From: CAZEHS01 sp964649745 | GTDB lineage: Bacteria > Bacillota > Clostridia > Peptostreptococcales > Acidaminobacteraceae | NCBI GenBank assembly: GCA_964649745.1 | Contig: CAZYQI010000001.1 | Location: 124,001-188,000 of the forward strand | Direction: 5' to 3' | DNA length: 64,000 bases | Translations under genes and position numbers: made by a program | In this document: positions 16,939-25,275 of the stretch, piece by piece | Layout: each line of letters starts with the position of its first letter | How positions within the stretch are numbered: the first letter of the stretch is position 1 | The notes under the pieces: model-generated | What the model saw: the letters and a program-made list of their open reading frames with translations, nothing else | Databases searched by the model: none | What the model was told of the DNA's origin: nothing

Positions 16939-17592
16939 CTAAGTGAACGGATAGATCCAGAACCGCTCTGTCGCCAGACGGGTCCTCATGGCATCCCCGG
17001 TCTTATGGTTCTCCAGCTCCATCTCGAAATACTTGAACTGGGAGCTGTGAGCCTTTAATGACGCAATTTTTTGTTGTACGAAGGCACTGACATCATTCAC
17101 AATTTCCGGCTTCCCCAGATCATTATCCGTTGGAAAGGCCGCGCACAGCACCGGGGGGCGCTGCTCCGGAGCCATAGCCTGAACCACCCGTACTACAGCG
17201 GCGCCTGCGGCGTCGTGATCCGGATGAACCCCATAGCCGGGGTAGTTTGTGAAGATGATGTCCGGCTGCACTTCCTCGATGATCTCGCGAACACGGGTGT
17301 CCAGAGGTTCATACGGCTCAAACTCCAGGGTTTTGTCGTGGTATCCCCACATTCTTAAATCCTGTATGCCGATGGCACGGCAGGATTCCTGCAGTTCCTT
17401 CTGCCTTACCGCAGGCAGGGTGACACGATTTGCAAAGGGCGGGTTTCCCAGGTTCCGCCCCATTTCGCCAAGGGTCAGACACACGTAAGTGACCCGGCTT
17501 CCTTCATGTATATATTTGGCCAGGGTCCCCGACATCGGAAAAACCTCGTCATCAGGATGCGCCAAAACAACCAGAATACGTTTTGCTTCCAC
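16939..17592 (-). CDS. bshB2: PIG-L/LmbE-family deacetylase, BshB2-like
   Basis: 217-aa zinc-dependent N-acyl deacetylase. Zn-binding motifs are LAHPDDEVF at the N-terminus and VHPDHDA later. The stretches CLTLGEMGRNLGNPPF, ESCRAIGIQDLRMWGY and FEPYEPLD closely match Bacillus YojG/BshB2, which deacetylates GlcNAc-malate in bacillithiol synthesis. GTG at 17592 is preferred: GAGGTG sits 6 nt upstream, whereas ATG at 17628 has none and adds 12 unlike residues. It follows the SpoIIE gene by 73 nt and may be in that operon. BshA and BshC are not in the window, so the true substrate is uncertain. The partner gene yojF lies 3.5 kb away. Confidence 0.85.
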   Translation of the reverse strand: MEAKRILVVLAHPDDEVFPMSGTLAKYIHEGSRVTYVCLTLGEMGRNLGNPPFANRVTLPAVRQKELQESCRAIGIQDLRMWGYHDKTLEFEPYEPLDTRVREIIEEVQPDIIFTNYPGYGVHPDHDAAGAAVVRVVQAMAPEQRPPVLCAAFPTDNDLGKPEIVNDVSAFVQQKIASLKAHSSQFKYFEMELENHKTGDAMRTRLATERFWIYPFT

Positions 17593-17665
17593 AGCGTTCA
17601 CCTCATTGGAATGACATCTTACAATCATTCTATCACGACAGGTGACATTTGCCGAGAGAAATGCT

Positions 17666-18829
17666 TCAGATATAGCGAACGCTTACAGTTCTTCCAAAGG
17701 ACTCCAGGCACTGTTTGAGCTGGTTCAGAACATTGTATTTGATACTGAGCTCTATGGGAAACCCCGGCGCCTGATGGGCAGGATTCACCGCACGGCCTTC
17801 CCACAGGCATACATGGGTGCAATCGTTGATCAGAATCTCTGCCAGCAATGATGCGCCGTCCTCTTTGGGAGCTGTGGGTTCCAGCTGGGATACCCGATAG
17901 GAATCCAATATCTCCATGGTTTTTTTAAGGGTTAAAACCCCTTCGGTTACCAGATCGATGCCTTCAATTTTCGCAATCGGTGGAACTTCCGGGTCGATGT
18001 AGTCCAGGCAGGTTTGAATTTCCCGGTGAAGCTCCCTCCCTATAATGGTGGCGGCCGTTCCCCCACATACGATCTTCTTCCCGGAGGCGCGGATAAATTC
18101 GTGTACAAAGCCACTGTCACCTTCCGGATTTTCAGGGGGACCGGCAAACAGATGAATGGTCTCCGGAGCCCTTAGCTTAACGGTTACAGAGGTTGTATCG
18201 TCGCCGGGGAGGCCGCCGTAAAGACGGTTACAGTTATCAACCAGCCTACGGTTGATGCGGTCTGCTGACTTCAGAGACTGCCTTTCCAAAAACCCGGCCA
18301 CATGCTCCCATTCCCATCCGTGGTTCAACACATTGCCCATCCCTGCATGAATGACGCCGTCGCTGACCATGGTAATGGCGTCACCATCCTGCAGGTAAAA
18401 GTCATAGAATCTTACCAGCTTGCCGCCGTATTCCATTTCCCGAAACTCCGGCTGGATCAAATTGTTCTTTCTCACCAGAAAAAAGGGCGGGGTGTCATAC
18501 TCCATTACGGTACAGCGTCTGTTCTTGTCAATTTGCAATATTCCAAAGGTGGAATAGGCGATTTTTCTCACCTGACACACCGGCAAGGTGTTCATAATGG
18601 TGCCGATGGTGTCTTCAAAGGTTTCCCCCTGCTCCAGCATGGTGGCTGCAATCTTGGTTGTCAGGGTTGCCAGAATGTTGGCCTTGACGCCGCTGCCAAG
18701 ACCGTCAGCAAGCACAATAATCAGTCGTTCATCCTTTTGGCGTACTTCAACCCGATCTCCGCAAAGCTCTTCTCCCCGCTTATTAAGGCTATGGCTGGCA
18801 ACATCCATCACACAGGATCCCGCATCCAT
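17666..18829 (-). CDS. SpoIIE/PP2C-type serine phosphatase of the sensory hydrogenase cluster
   Basis: 387 aa. The N-terminal two-thirds is a SpoIIE-like PP2C domain with metal-binding motifs CGDRVEV, LADGLGSG, MVSDGV and GDDTTSVTV. The last 150 residues (from IHLFAGPPEN) form a separate domain seen in proteins of this neighbourhood, containing VCGGTAATIIGREL. It presumably dephosphorylates a regulator or kinase in response to the upstream hydrogenase-like sensor. ATG at 18829 overlaps the hydS stop by one base (TAATG). This gene order is typical of group C [FeFe]-hydrogenase loci; no histidine kinase is adjacent. Confidence 0.88.
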   Translation of the reverse strand: MDAGSCVMDVASHSLNKRGEELCGDRVEVRQKDERLIIVLADGLGSGVKANILATLTTKIAATMLEQGETFEDTIGTIMNTLPVCQVRKIAYSTFGILQIDKNRRCTVMEYDTPPFFLVRKNNLIQPEFREMEYGGKLVRFYDFYLQDGDAITMVSDGVIHAGMGNVLNHGWEWEHVAGFLERQSLKSADRINRRLVDNCNRLYGGLPGDDTTSVTVKLRAPETIHLFAGPPENPEGDSGFVHEFIRASGKKIVCGGTAATIIGRELHREIQTCLDYIDPEVPPIAKIEGIDLVTEGVLTLKKTMEILDSYRVSQLEPTAPKEDGASLLAEILINDCTHVCLWEGRAVNPAHQAPGFPIELSIKYNVLNQLKQCLESFGRTVSVRYI

Positions 18830-20550
18830 TACAACCCGCCTCCTTCACTGAGTACGATATCTTTAAGCCGGCTGAGATTAACCTTGGTCTCCGCAGTGGT
18901 TTCCCCCAGCAAACTGGCGATTTCCTGTGCCACCCGCATCTGCTTCCAAATAACTTCTTCGCAAGCGCTGAGGGTTTGTTCCTTGATCCGTTTAAGCTCC
19001 TGTTTGCTTTGTTCGTCCGGTGTAATATCCGTCAGTGTCACCACCAGGGCCTTTTCCATCTTAAGATAGATTCCATTCATGTAAAATTCTTTTCCCAACG
19101 CCTTAAACTGCACCTTATGCCCGATTAGATCCCGACCGGTTGCAAGGATCTGATGGAGCAAGGTGTCATCCATAAAAGCCGATACCGGAAAATCCTTCGC
19201 TTTCATGGTTTCGGGTGCGAATACACTCATAAAGGCAGGGTTTGCATCCACGATCTCTAAGTTTTCGTTCAGTACCAGTATCAGGTTCCGCGTATATTGA
19301 AAGACAGCGGTCTGAAGGTTTTCTGCCCGGTGCCGAAGGTATGGCAGGCACACGTGTATATCGGAAATGCCATTATGAACGGCATCCGCTTTTTCCAGGC
19401 ATGTGCTGTAACCACAAGCTCCGCAGTTTAGCTGATCCTGAGGTAGGTATTTCCCCATGGCCCGAAGAATCTTATCTAAATCCTCCACGCTGGCCTTTTG
19501 CGTCTGCCAGGATTTATCCGTGAAACCTCGGGCGGTCTTAGGCTTCGCAACCACCCGATCACATTCATCCAAGAGCTCAATGTCTTTATGCTGCGTGACA
19601 TAACGGTGCAAACGGTCCTCACGCTCATAGAAATTACCCGACTTAGCCGGGTAATCCGGCCCATTGATGCAGCTGCCCTTACATATATTCATCTCAATGC
19701 AGTAATTCTTAAGATTGCCTTCCTCCAGAGATGTCATAATCTCTCTGCAGCGTTCGATCCCATTCACATGCATATAGCGGTAGCCTGGGGTGATCCGTGG
19801 CTGGAGATTGGGATACCGGATGCTGGAGCCTATGGGATAGGCGCGGCCCCGGCGAGAGGATTCGTTGTCAAAATCCCAGGGTTCCAATTCATTTAGCGGA
19901 ATTTCCGCCCGTTGGATCCATTCGGCCAACTCATTAAAGGTAAGAACGGCATCGATGGCTCCGGCCAGCTCCTCCGCCTCCGCTTTTTTTGCCAGACAGG
20001 GACCCATGAACACGGTAAAACAGTCCCGTCCATAGCGTTCCTTCAGCAAGCGGCCGTGGGCAATCATCGGGGAAACAATGGGAAGCATGGCAGGGATCTG
20101 GTTGGGATAATAGTGTTCAATCAAATAGGTCGCCGAGGGACAGCAGGTGGTAATAATCGTTTCCATCTTGGCCGATTCAATGGCATCGGCATATTCCCGG
20201 GATATAATTTCGGCCCCCTCCGCTGTTTCCTCAATAATTGAGAAACCTAACCGTTTCAAACAGGTTACCATTTGTCCCGGATGCTCCATATCGAAGGCGC
20301 ACACAAAAGACGGCGCCAAGGATACCGCCATCCGTCGTCCCATGGAAATAGCCCGTTTAATATGGTCGATATCATTTTGTATATGCAGGGCTCCGTTGGG
20401 ACAGGAGGCTTGACACAACCCACATTTGATGCACATTTTGTCCATAATGCGCCGGTCGCCTTCTGAAAAGGCAATGGCCTTGGTGGGACAAAGCCTCAGA
20501 CATTTATAGCAGTCATCACATTTGTGCCGATCAAATTCGATGAACTTCAT
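18829..20550 (-). CDS. hydS: HydS-like sensory [FeFe]-hydrogenase (group C type) with PAS domain
   Basis: 573 aa. N-terminal 2[4Fe-4S] ferredoxin domain (CDDCYKCLRLCP, CIKCGLCQASCP) and an H-cluster domain with ligand motifs TTCCPSA, MGPCLAKKAEAEE and NICKGSCINGP. Then comes a Cys-rich [4Fe-4S] motif (LNCGACGYSTC) and a PAS domain (about 460-560) ending in a coiled segment. The motifs depart from catalytic enzymes (L3 lacks the usual MACxxGC) and match HydS proteins, thought to sense H2 or redox state and signal. ATG at 20550 has GGAGGG upstream; it overlaps the [2Fe-2S] gene by 20 nt and the phosphatase by one base. Confidence 0.9.
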   Translation of the reverse strand: MKFIEFDRHKCDDCYKCLRLCPTKAIAFSEGDRRIMDKMCIKCGLCQASCPNGALHIQNDIDHIKRAISMGRRMAVSLAPSFVCAFDMEHPGQMVTCLKRLGFSIIEETAEGAEIISREYADAIESAKMETIITTCCPSATYLIEHYYPNQIPAMLPIVSPMIAHGRLLKERYGRDCFTVFMGPCLAKKAEAEELAGAIDAVLTFNELAEWIQRAEIPLNELEPWDFDNESSRRGRAYPIGSSIRYPNLQPRITPGYRYMHVNGIERCREIMTSLEEGNLKNYCIEMNICKGSCINGPDYPAKSGNFYEREDRLHRYVTQHKDIELLDECDRVVAKPKTARGFTDKSWQTQKASVEDLDKILRAMGKYLPQDQLNCGACGYSTCLEKADAVHNGISDIHVCLPYLRHRAENLQTAVFQYTRNLILVLNENLEIVDANPAFMSVFAPETMKAKDFPVSAFMDDTLLHQILATGRDLIGHKVQFKALGKEFYMNGIYLKMEKALVVTLTDITPDEQSKQELKRIKEQTLSACEEVIWKQMRVAQEIASLLGETTAETKVNLSRLKDIVLSEGGGL

Positions 20551-20797
20551 GACATGCACCCTCCATAATCTTATCCCGGAAATACTGTTCACTGGTTTCA
20601 GGAGAAACGGACTCCACCGCCCCGCCGTCTATTCTTACCGATACATCGCTGCCGCATACACCGAGACAGAATGCAGATTTCAGATCTACCGTTTCAGCCA
20701 GGCTGTTTTCAGAAATAAGGCTCTTAAAGCATTCAATGACCTTTCGCGAACCCTTCAAATGACATGCACTGCCGATACAAACCTCAATCATCCGCAT
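20531..20797 (-). CDS. [2Fe-2S] thioredoxin-like ferredoxin
   Basis: 88-aa NuoE-like thioredoxin-fold ferredoxin. The four cluster cysteines are in CIGSACHLKGS and the later FCLGVCG. It would pass electrons to or from the HydS-like protein; genes of this type commonly precede group C hydrogenases. ATG at 20797 (MRMIEVCIG) follows AGGAGAT; the longer open frame upstream is non-homologous leader. First gene of the operon, with a candidate promoter at 20945-20973. Confidence 0.88.
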   Translation of the reverse strand: MRMIEVCIGSACHLKGSRKVIECFKSLISENSLAETVDLKSAFCLGVCGSDVSVRIDGGAVESVSPETSEQYFRDKIMEGACHEVHRI

Positions 20798-20944
20798 TCT
20801 ACATCTCCTTTCGGCTTCTGGGAAAACTAAAAGCGCATTGTGACCATTTGTTAATATATTAACGTTCCATCGCAAAATCTTTCTCTTTTATCGGTTTATC
20901 CACGATAGCCTAGCGCCATTAATGCCTTTCTATTCCTATATTTA

Positions 20945-20973
20945 ATTGTATACATTATCCCAAATAGACGCAA
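20945..20973 (-). promoter_or_regulatory. Predicted sigma-A promoter of the hydS operon
   Basis: Minus strand TTGCGT, 17-nt spacer, TACAAT, inside the only AT-rich block between the yojF terminator and the [2Fe-2S] gene. Confidence 0.45.
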
Positions 20974-21070
20974 CCCCACATCTCATGTGAATCCTTTGCG
21001 CTAATTTCCCTCTATTTATAGTTAATAATTTATCATTAAGCCGTTTCTCAAAATTCGCCTTCTACAATTC

Positions 21071-21110
21071 AAAAAAAGCACCTGTCGGCTGAATAATTCG
21101 CCGACAGGTG
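21071..21110 (-). terminator. Terminator of the ECF-yojF operon
   Basis: CACCTGTCGGC pairs with GCCGACAGGTG around a short AT-rich loop, with seven T following on the minus strand. Starts 38 nt after the yojF stop. Confidence 0.9.
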
Positions 21111-21147
21111 TCTATAAATTTTCTTTCCCGAATGAAAATTTCAGAGA

Positions 21148-21492
21148 CTAAAACGGTTTTTTCCCCAACTGCAGGGCAACAATCAATTTCCCTTCTTTGT
21201 CGTTTCCGGATAGGATCAATCTTTCCATATCTGTTTCATCCCAATGGGTAAGACCTTCTGTATAAACCCAGCCCTCCTCAAGCTTAAGCCCGATCCGGTA
21301 AGGGGCTTTCTCTGAAAGAGAACCATGGGCGTAACAGATGACAGCATTTTTTATAAAATTGGATGCCGGATGCACCGACTGATCCCGGTGAGCCGTATAG
21401 GCCCCCATGGTCATTTCCAAATGGATGTACAGCTCGGTATCCCGAAGCGCGTCAATACGGCGCTGAACCTCTTCTCGGTCAATAAGCTTCAT
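21148..21492 (-). CDS. yojF: YojF family protein (DUF1806)
   Basis: 114-aa soluble protein closely resembling Bacillus YojF: ELYIHLEMTMGAY, ASNFIKNAVICYAHG, PYRIGLKLEEGWVYTEGLTHW and the C-terminal GKLIVALQL. Its biochemical role is unknown; in Bacillus it is encoded beside yojG (bshB2). Here it follows an ECF S component by 15 nt and is separated from the bshB2-like gene by the hydS module. ATG at 21492 has GGAGGAG upstream. A role linked to low-molecular-weight thiol chemistry is inferred only from the genomic pairing. Confidence 0.9.
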   Translation of the reverse strand: MKLIDREEVQRRIDALRDTELYIHLEMTMGAYTAHRDQSVHPASNFIKNAVICYAHGSLSEKAPYRIGLKLEEGWVYTEGLTHWDETDMERLILSGNDKEGKLIVALQLGKKPF

Positions 21493-21507
21493 GGTAACTC
21501 CTCCTGT

Positions 21508-22047
21508 TCAGTTGTGTCGCAGACCGGTGGTTTTTTCAACCAGCTTCAGCTTACCCAGGGCAACCACCATGGGATATGCCAGCAGCCCGCCGCCCACCGC
21601 CTGGATGGCATTCATGGCAACATTGGGCACTGCACCGGCGAATCCGTAGAGAATGGTCTCGTATCCAAGATATCCCCCAATCATCACCGCACCGCCCAGG
21701 GCAACCGCCATGATATAGACGGCAAGCTTACGGGCAAACCCGGATTCTTCATTGACCAGAGCATTATAAATCAAAGCGACCGCTGCAGCGTCAAGTCCTT
21801 TAATCATAAGGGTTGCCGGAGCATATACCCCGTAACCCAGAAACACATCGGCGAACATGGAACCGATCCCTGCAGCAAGCCCTCCTAATACCGGTCCCAG
21901 AAGGATTCCGCACAGGTAAACCACTGCATCTCCGATATGGATATAACCCTTCATCGGTGTAGGGACTTGAATAAGCATGGTGCCAACCGTTGTCATGGCC
22001 GCCATAAGGCCTGCCAGTATCCACATTCTCAGTGTGATGGATTTCAT
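21508..22047 (-). CDS. ECF transporter S component
   Basis: 179-aa integral membrane vitamin-type substrate-binding subunit with five to six hydrophobic segments. The TPMKGYIHIGDAVVY motif after the first helix is typical of the ECF-ribofla_trS-type S components. It must recruit a shared energising module (EcfA/A'/T), not encoded here. The ligand is not predictable; flavin, pyridoxine or hydroxymethylpyrimidine are family options. ATG at 22047 follows GGAGG. Its promoter overlaps a putative operator set at 22067-22164, so expression is probably repressed by ligand availability. Forms an operon with yojF. Confidence 0.85.
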   Translation of the reverse strand: MKSITLRMWILAGLMAAMTTVGTMLIQVPTPMKGYIHIGDAVVYLCGILLGPVLGGLAAGIGSMFADVFLGYGVYAPATLMIKGLDAAAVALIYNALVNEESGFARKLAVYIMAVALGGAVMIGGYLGYETILYGFAGAVPNVAMNAIQAVGGGLLAYPMVVALGKLKLVEKTTGLRHN

Positions 22048-22066
22048 GGTGTTTTCCTCCGTTGTG

Positions 22067-22164
22067 TCGATACAATGTTGTTGTTTTTTCTATATATTTA
22101 GTATATATCCATTGTATCTCTCTGTAAACACCCCGCATCCATGAATTTTACCGCATTGTATCGA
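22067..22164. promoter_or_regulatory. Three CATTGTATC operator-like sites around the ECF promoter
   Basis: CATTGTATCGA occurs perfectly at 22154-22164 and inverted at 22067-22077. A 9-bp copy, CATTGTATC, lies at 22110-22118. Start-to-start distances are 43 and 44 nt, about four helical turns. The middle site lies inside the -35/-10 spacer. This layout suits a looping or cooperative repressor. Confidence 0.5.
22100..22128 (-). promoter_or_regulatory. Predicted sigma-A promoter of the ECF-yojF operon
   Basis: Minus strand TTTACA, 17-nt spacer containing GATACAATG, then TATACT. Predicted leader is about 45 nt, too short for a riboswitch, which favours protein control. Confidence 0.65.
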
Positions 22165-22185
22165 TTCATTGAGCGATGAAACCTG

Positions 22186-24204
22186 CTACTTCACAGACTC
22201 CAATCGCCGGTTCAACCAGTCGTCAACCTCCCTGCGCAGAGAGCAGAGACGATCCCCGTTCAAACCGGAAGCTTCATACAGCTGCTTTCCAAGGGCATGG
22301 AGCTGGCCCTGGGGGGAAAACCATTCCCTGTTTACCGGAACCTTCCCCAAGGGGGTGGCGTAAAGCTCCAGCTGGGTACCCTTCCGTTTCCCATAGGACT
22401 GAAACCACTGGCCTATCAGATCCGAATTCAGGTATGCCAGCAGCGCCCACAGGCTTATGCCTTCTGCCGGTTGGGATAGAAAGTACACATCGGCGCTGGC
22501 GAACCAGGGGCCCTCCACATACGCAAAACGATTCTCCGAGCATCGCTGGGGTGCCACCAGCTTGGGCCCCTGGAATATGCCCCGTTCTCGGGGCCACTGA
22601 AGTCCATACCAGGGCCTTGCTCCGGTAAGGCATTCTCTGCGGCGGCTTAGTTTCTCCCGGTGGGGTTCAAAATGTGCCAAGAGCTTTGAAGGCAGAAGGT
22701 TTTCCCTTTCATTCCCAATATACAGGAGTCTTCTCTCCGTAGTTTCTCTGGCCCGATATCGCCGGATATCGCCGTTTTTGTACCATGGAACAAGCCAGGG
22801 CTCCGCCTCTGGAAAGCATTCCTCGGGCTCCAGCACAAAAACACCCTGCCCCCCTGCTTTATCAGCACCGCTGACAATTCCCTGATTAATGCGGAGAACT
22901 GTCTTTAAGCTGTCCGGACACGCATGAATAAGCCGTTGCAGCCTGTCGGTCTCCCATCGGGCCGGATTCAGCACGATATGCCCATACTCGTCGAAAAGAC
23001 GCTTACGGTCCTCAATGACAACCGTTTGATAGTGGGTTCCGTTTTTCCGAAAATCAAGATCCTCAAAATTGTACTTTTTCAATGATAGCGACCCGTTATA
23101 CACGATAACCTGAGCCTTTCCGTCAGTGGCGGCCTTCTGATAAAACAGGATCAGATGATGTCCCATGGCGCCGGTAAAAACCCGCTGATCATTGAAGGAT
23201 ACCAGACCGGTTATTCCGCCGGATTGATGCAGGTGGGCCCTGAGTTTTGAGGCAAAATCCGCCGTTGAATAATAGCTGGTGGTCAGCTGACAGAGGATTC
23301 CACCGGGTTTCAGAATATCTACGCCCCGATGGAGAAAGTAATAGAACAGATCCATACGACCTTCGTAATAACGCTGCCCAAAGGGATGCTCCCGAAGTTT
23401 TGAAAAGACTTCCTTATTTCCCTTTTCCCCCAGATAGGGAGGGTTGCCGATCACCAGATCGAAGCCGCCGTCTTCCATAACCTCTGCCACCCAGGGAATC
23501 CTCAGCATGTCGTCACCTTCCACACTGCTGATGCAATGGAGCTTGAGGGGGAGGACGGCATCCGGACCCGCCTGTACCCCACCGCCCAAAGAGATTGCCC
23601 AGGATTCCAGCGCATCCCTTCGGATGTCCAATGCACACAGGCTATGGGCAACGAAGCCCAATCCGGAGGCATCCTCACCGCTGAATTTTGCCACCCGTAA
23701 ATAACAGGCTATTCCGGCACGAAGAAATACACCGTTGCCACAGGCCAAATCCACTATCCGTAAGCTTCGCAGCAATTTCTGAAGCACCAGAGCGTCCTCT
23801 GAGCTCAATGAATCCCCTTTAAAGAAACGTGAAGTCAGTCCGCTGCTTTCGGGGAATCGGCTGTCAAGGGTTTGGTGCAGGGCATTTTCCATCATAAAGC
23901 GTGCCACGGTATCCGGGGTATAATAGCTCCCTGTTCCAGCCTGATCCAGAGCACAGGTATCCCCCAGATTCAGCAGAATTGGAATATCCTCGCTTTTAAC
24001 CGTCCCGTAAGTTGATATTTCAGAAGCTTCCACCGTTATTGCCCCCCCTGTGACGGAAGCAATCCAATTTCCATATTGGTGGGCTGAAAGAGCATGCACC
24101 CTGCAGAATGCCTCCCGCAAGGTGCGTATATACTGCCTGTCCAGAGACACATGCTCATCTGATGCCTGTTTTTTCAACCACGCCAGCATTTCAGCTGCGT
24201 TCAT
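22186..24204 (-). CDS. Orphan Eco57I/TaqI-type adenine-N6 DNA methyltransferase
   Basis: 672-aa N6-adenine methyltransferase. SAM motif I is IVDLACGNGVF and catalytic motif IV is VIGNPPYLG (NPPY). The C-terminal 250 residues look like a TaqI-type target-recognition domain (WYKNGDIRRY, GPWFASADVYFL, LLAYLNSDLIGQW). The N-terminal part lacks the PD-ExK nuclease found in Eco57I-type fused enzymes, and no restriction gene is adjacent. ATG at 24204 (MNAAEML) follows GGGAGA and starts 1 nt after the partner's stop, so the two are cotranslated. Possible roles are orphan epigenetic methylation or defence with the unknown partner. Confidence 0.88.
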   Translation of the reverse strand: MNAAEMLAWLKKQASDEHVSLDRQYIRTLREAFCRVHALSAHQYGNWIASVTGGAITVEASEISTYGTVKSEDIPILLNLGDTCALDQAGTGSYYTPDTVARFMMENALHQTLDSRFPESSGLTSRFFKGDSLSSEDALVLQKLLRSLRIVDLACGNGVFLRAGIACYLRVAKFSGEDASGLGFVAHSLCALDIRRDALESWAISLGGGVQAGPDAVLPLKLHCISSVEGDDMLRIPWVAEVMEDGGFDLVIGNPPYLGEKGNKEVFSKLREHPFGQRYYEGRMDLFYYFLHRGVDILKPGGILCQLTTSYYSTADFASKLRAHLHQSGGITGLVSFNDQRVFTGAMGHHLILFYQKAATDGKAQVIVYNGSLSLKKYNFEDLDFRKNGTHYQTVVIEDRKRLFDEYGHIVLNPARWETDRLQRLIHACPDSLKTVLRINQGIVSGADKAGGQGVFVLEPEECFPEAEPWLVPWYKNGDIRRYRARETTERRLLYIGNERENLLPSKLLAHFEPHREKLSRRRECLTGARPWYGLQWPRERGIFQGPKLVAPQRCSENRFAYVEGPWFASADVYFLSQPAEGISLWALLAYLNSDLIGQWFQSYGKRKGTQLELYATPLGKVPVNREWFSPQGQLHALGKQLYEASGLNGDRLCSLRREVDDWLNRRLESVK

Positions 24205-24205
24205 A

Positions 24206-25147
24206 TTATTCTCCCAAAAGGCTGCTGATATCCAGAACCTCATCCTTCATGTGTACAATTCCATCCCCATGATGCCCTTCCAAAAGCCGTCTTGTAGTGG
24301 CCAAATCCTCTGCAGAGGTACATTCCACTTCCATTTTATTTTCCGAGAGTACGATTTCGGCCAACTGAACCTCCGGTTCCTCGGGCAGGGGCAACCGAAA
24401 TATCCATACGCCATCTTCGGCGATTCCCAGCTCAACACCGGGAAGCGTTTCCATCCGTTTGGCCGTGCCCCGGATGTCTTTAAGGACATAGGTTCCCTGA
24501 TATACCATGTATTCTTCTTCTGAAACACTTTCTGTCACTTCAAGGGATTCGATAATCTCCACAAATTTGTAAATCATCATGGGGTTGTCATAGATAAATG
24601 CCTCAATGTCCTGAGGGCCGTGTATCCGACTATATTCCGAATACTTCTCCAGTACACCGCGATTCAGAGCTTCTTTCAGAGATTTTTCAAAACCGGCCCC
24701 CTCCTGTACAGCCAGCCAGGAGTCTCCCTCGGGATAGAGCCTCAGGAACTGCAGCGCCGTTTCGTCCATAATGTCTGCCAGCTCTCCATTGCCCAGGATA
24801 TAATCCTTCCGGGTGAGGACATCCTTCAGAAGAATATTGTGTTGCGTTCGCAGAACCTGAAAAACAGACAGCACAGATCGGGATGCCATCCGGGCCAGTC
24901 CTGCTTCCGCTTCCGCATTGGGGTTCTGATGCATGTAGAGACTGATGAAATTCTCTGTTTTTTCTTCGAAGCGGTAATTGTGAATCAGCCATTGGTTAAA
25001 TCCAAATTCTGATGCATAGAGGGTATCTTCCGCCCATTCCTTTGTGAATACTTCGCTGGCCCTGGAAACCTGCACCGCGTATTCCGGCTTCATTGCAAAG
25101 TACAGTACCGCATCCAGAAATTCCTGCAGCGTTTCGATTGATGTCAT
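24206..25147 (-). CDS. Hypothetical protein cotranscribed with the DNA methyltransferase
   Basis: 313-aa soluble, acidic protein I do not recognise. The N-terminal 210 residues are predicted largely helical (for example VLYFAMKPEYAVQVSRASEV, FGFNQWLIHNY). The C-terminal 100 are beta-rich with many Glu residues, ending in DISSLLGE. No signal peptide, transmembrane segment or catalytic motif was seen. ATG at 25147 follows GGAGG. Its stop is 1 nt from the methyltransferase ATG, implying a functional link. It could be a regulator, specificity factor or nuclease partner; none of these is supported by a motif. Confidence 0.85.
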   Translation of the reverse strand: MTSIETLQEFLDAVLYFAMKPEYAVQVSRASEVFTKEWAEDTLYASEFGFNQWLIHNYRFEEKTENFISLYMHQNPNAEAEAGLARMASRSVLSVFQVLRTQHNILLKDVLTRKDYILGNGELADIMDETALQFLRLYPEGDSWLAVQEGAGFEKSLKEALNRGVLEKYSEYSRIHGPQDIEAFIYDNPMMIYKFVEIIESLEVTESVSEEEYMVYQGTYVLKDIRGTAKRMETLPGVELGIAEDGVWIFRLPLPEEPEVQLAEIVLSENKMEVECTSAEDLATTRRLLEGHHGDGIVHMKDEVLDISSLLGE

Positions 25148-25275
25148 TTTTTCCTCCGTTATACATGGTCCTGGTTCAGGATCGGGTTATCCTTCAGATT
25201 TTTTAGCACTTCACTATCGATTATACTATACTTAGTATGAACCTGTACGGTCAAATCCCTTAAAGGAGCACCCTA

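Larger units (their letters stand above)
20798..21147. other. Leader and promoter region of the hydS operon
   Basis: 350 nt without a gene. It holds the candidate hydS promoter (20945-20973), an AT-rich leader of about 140 nt with no riboswitch I recognise, and the terminator of the yojF gene (21071-21110). Confidence 0.6.
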
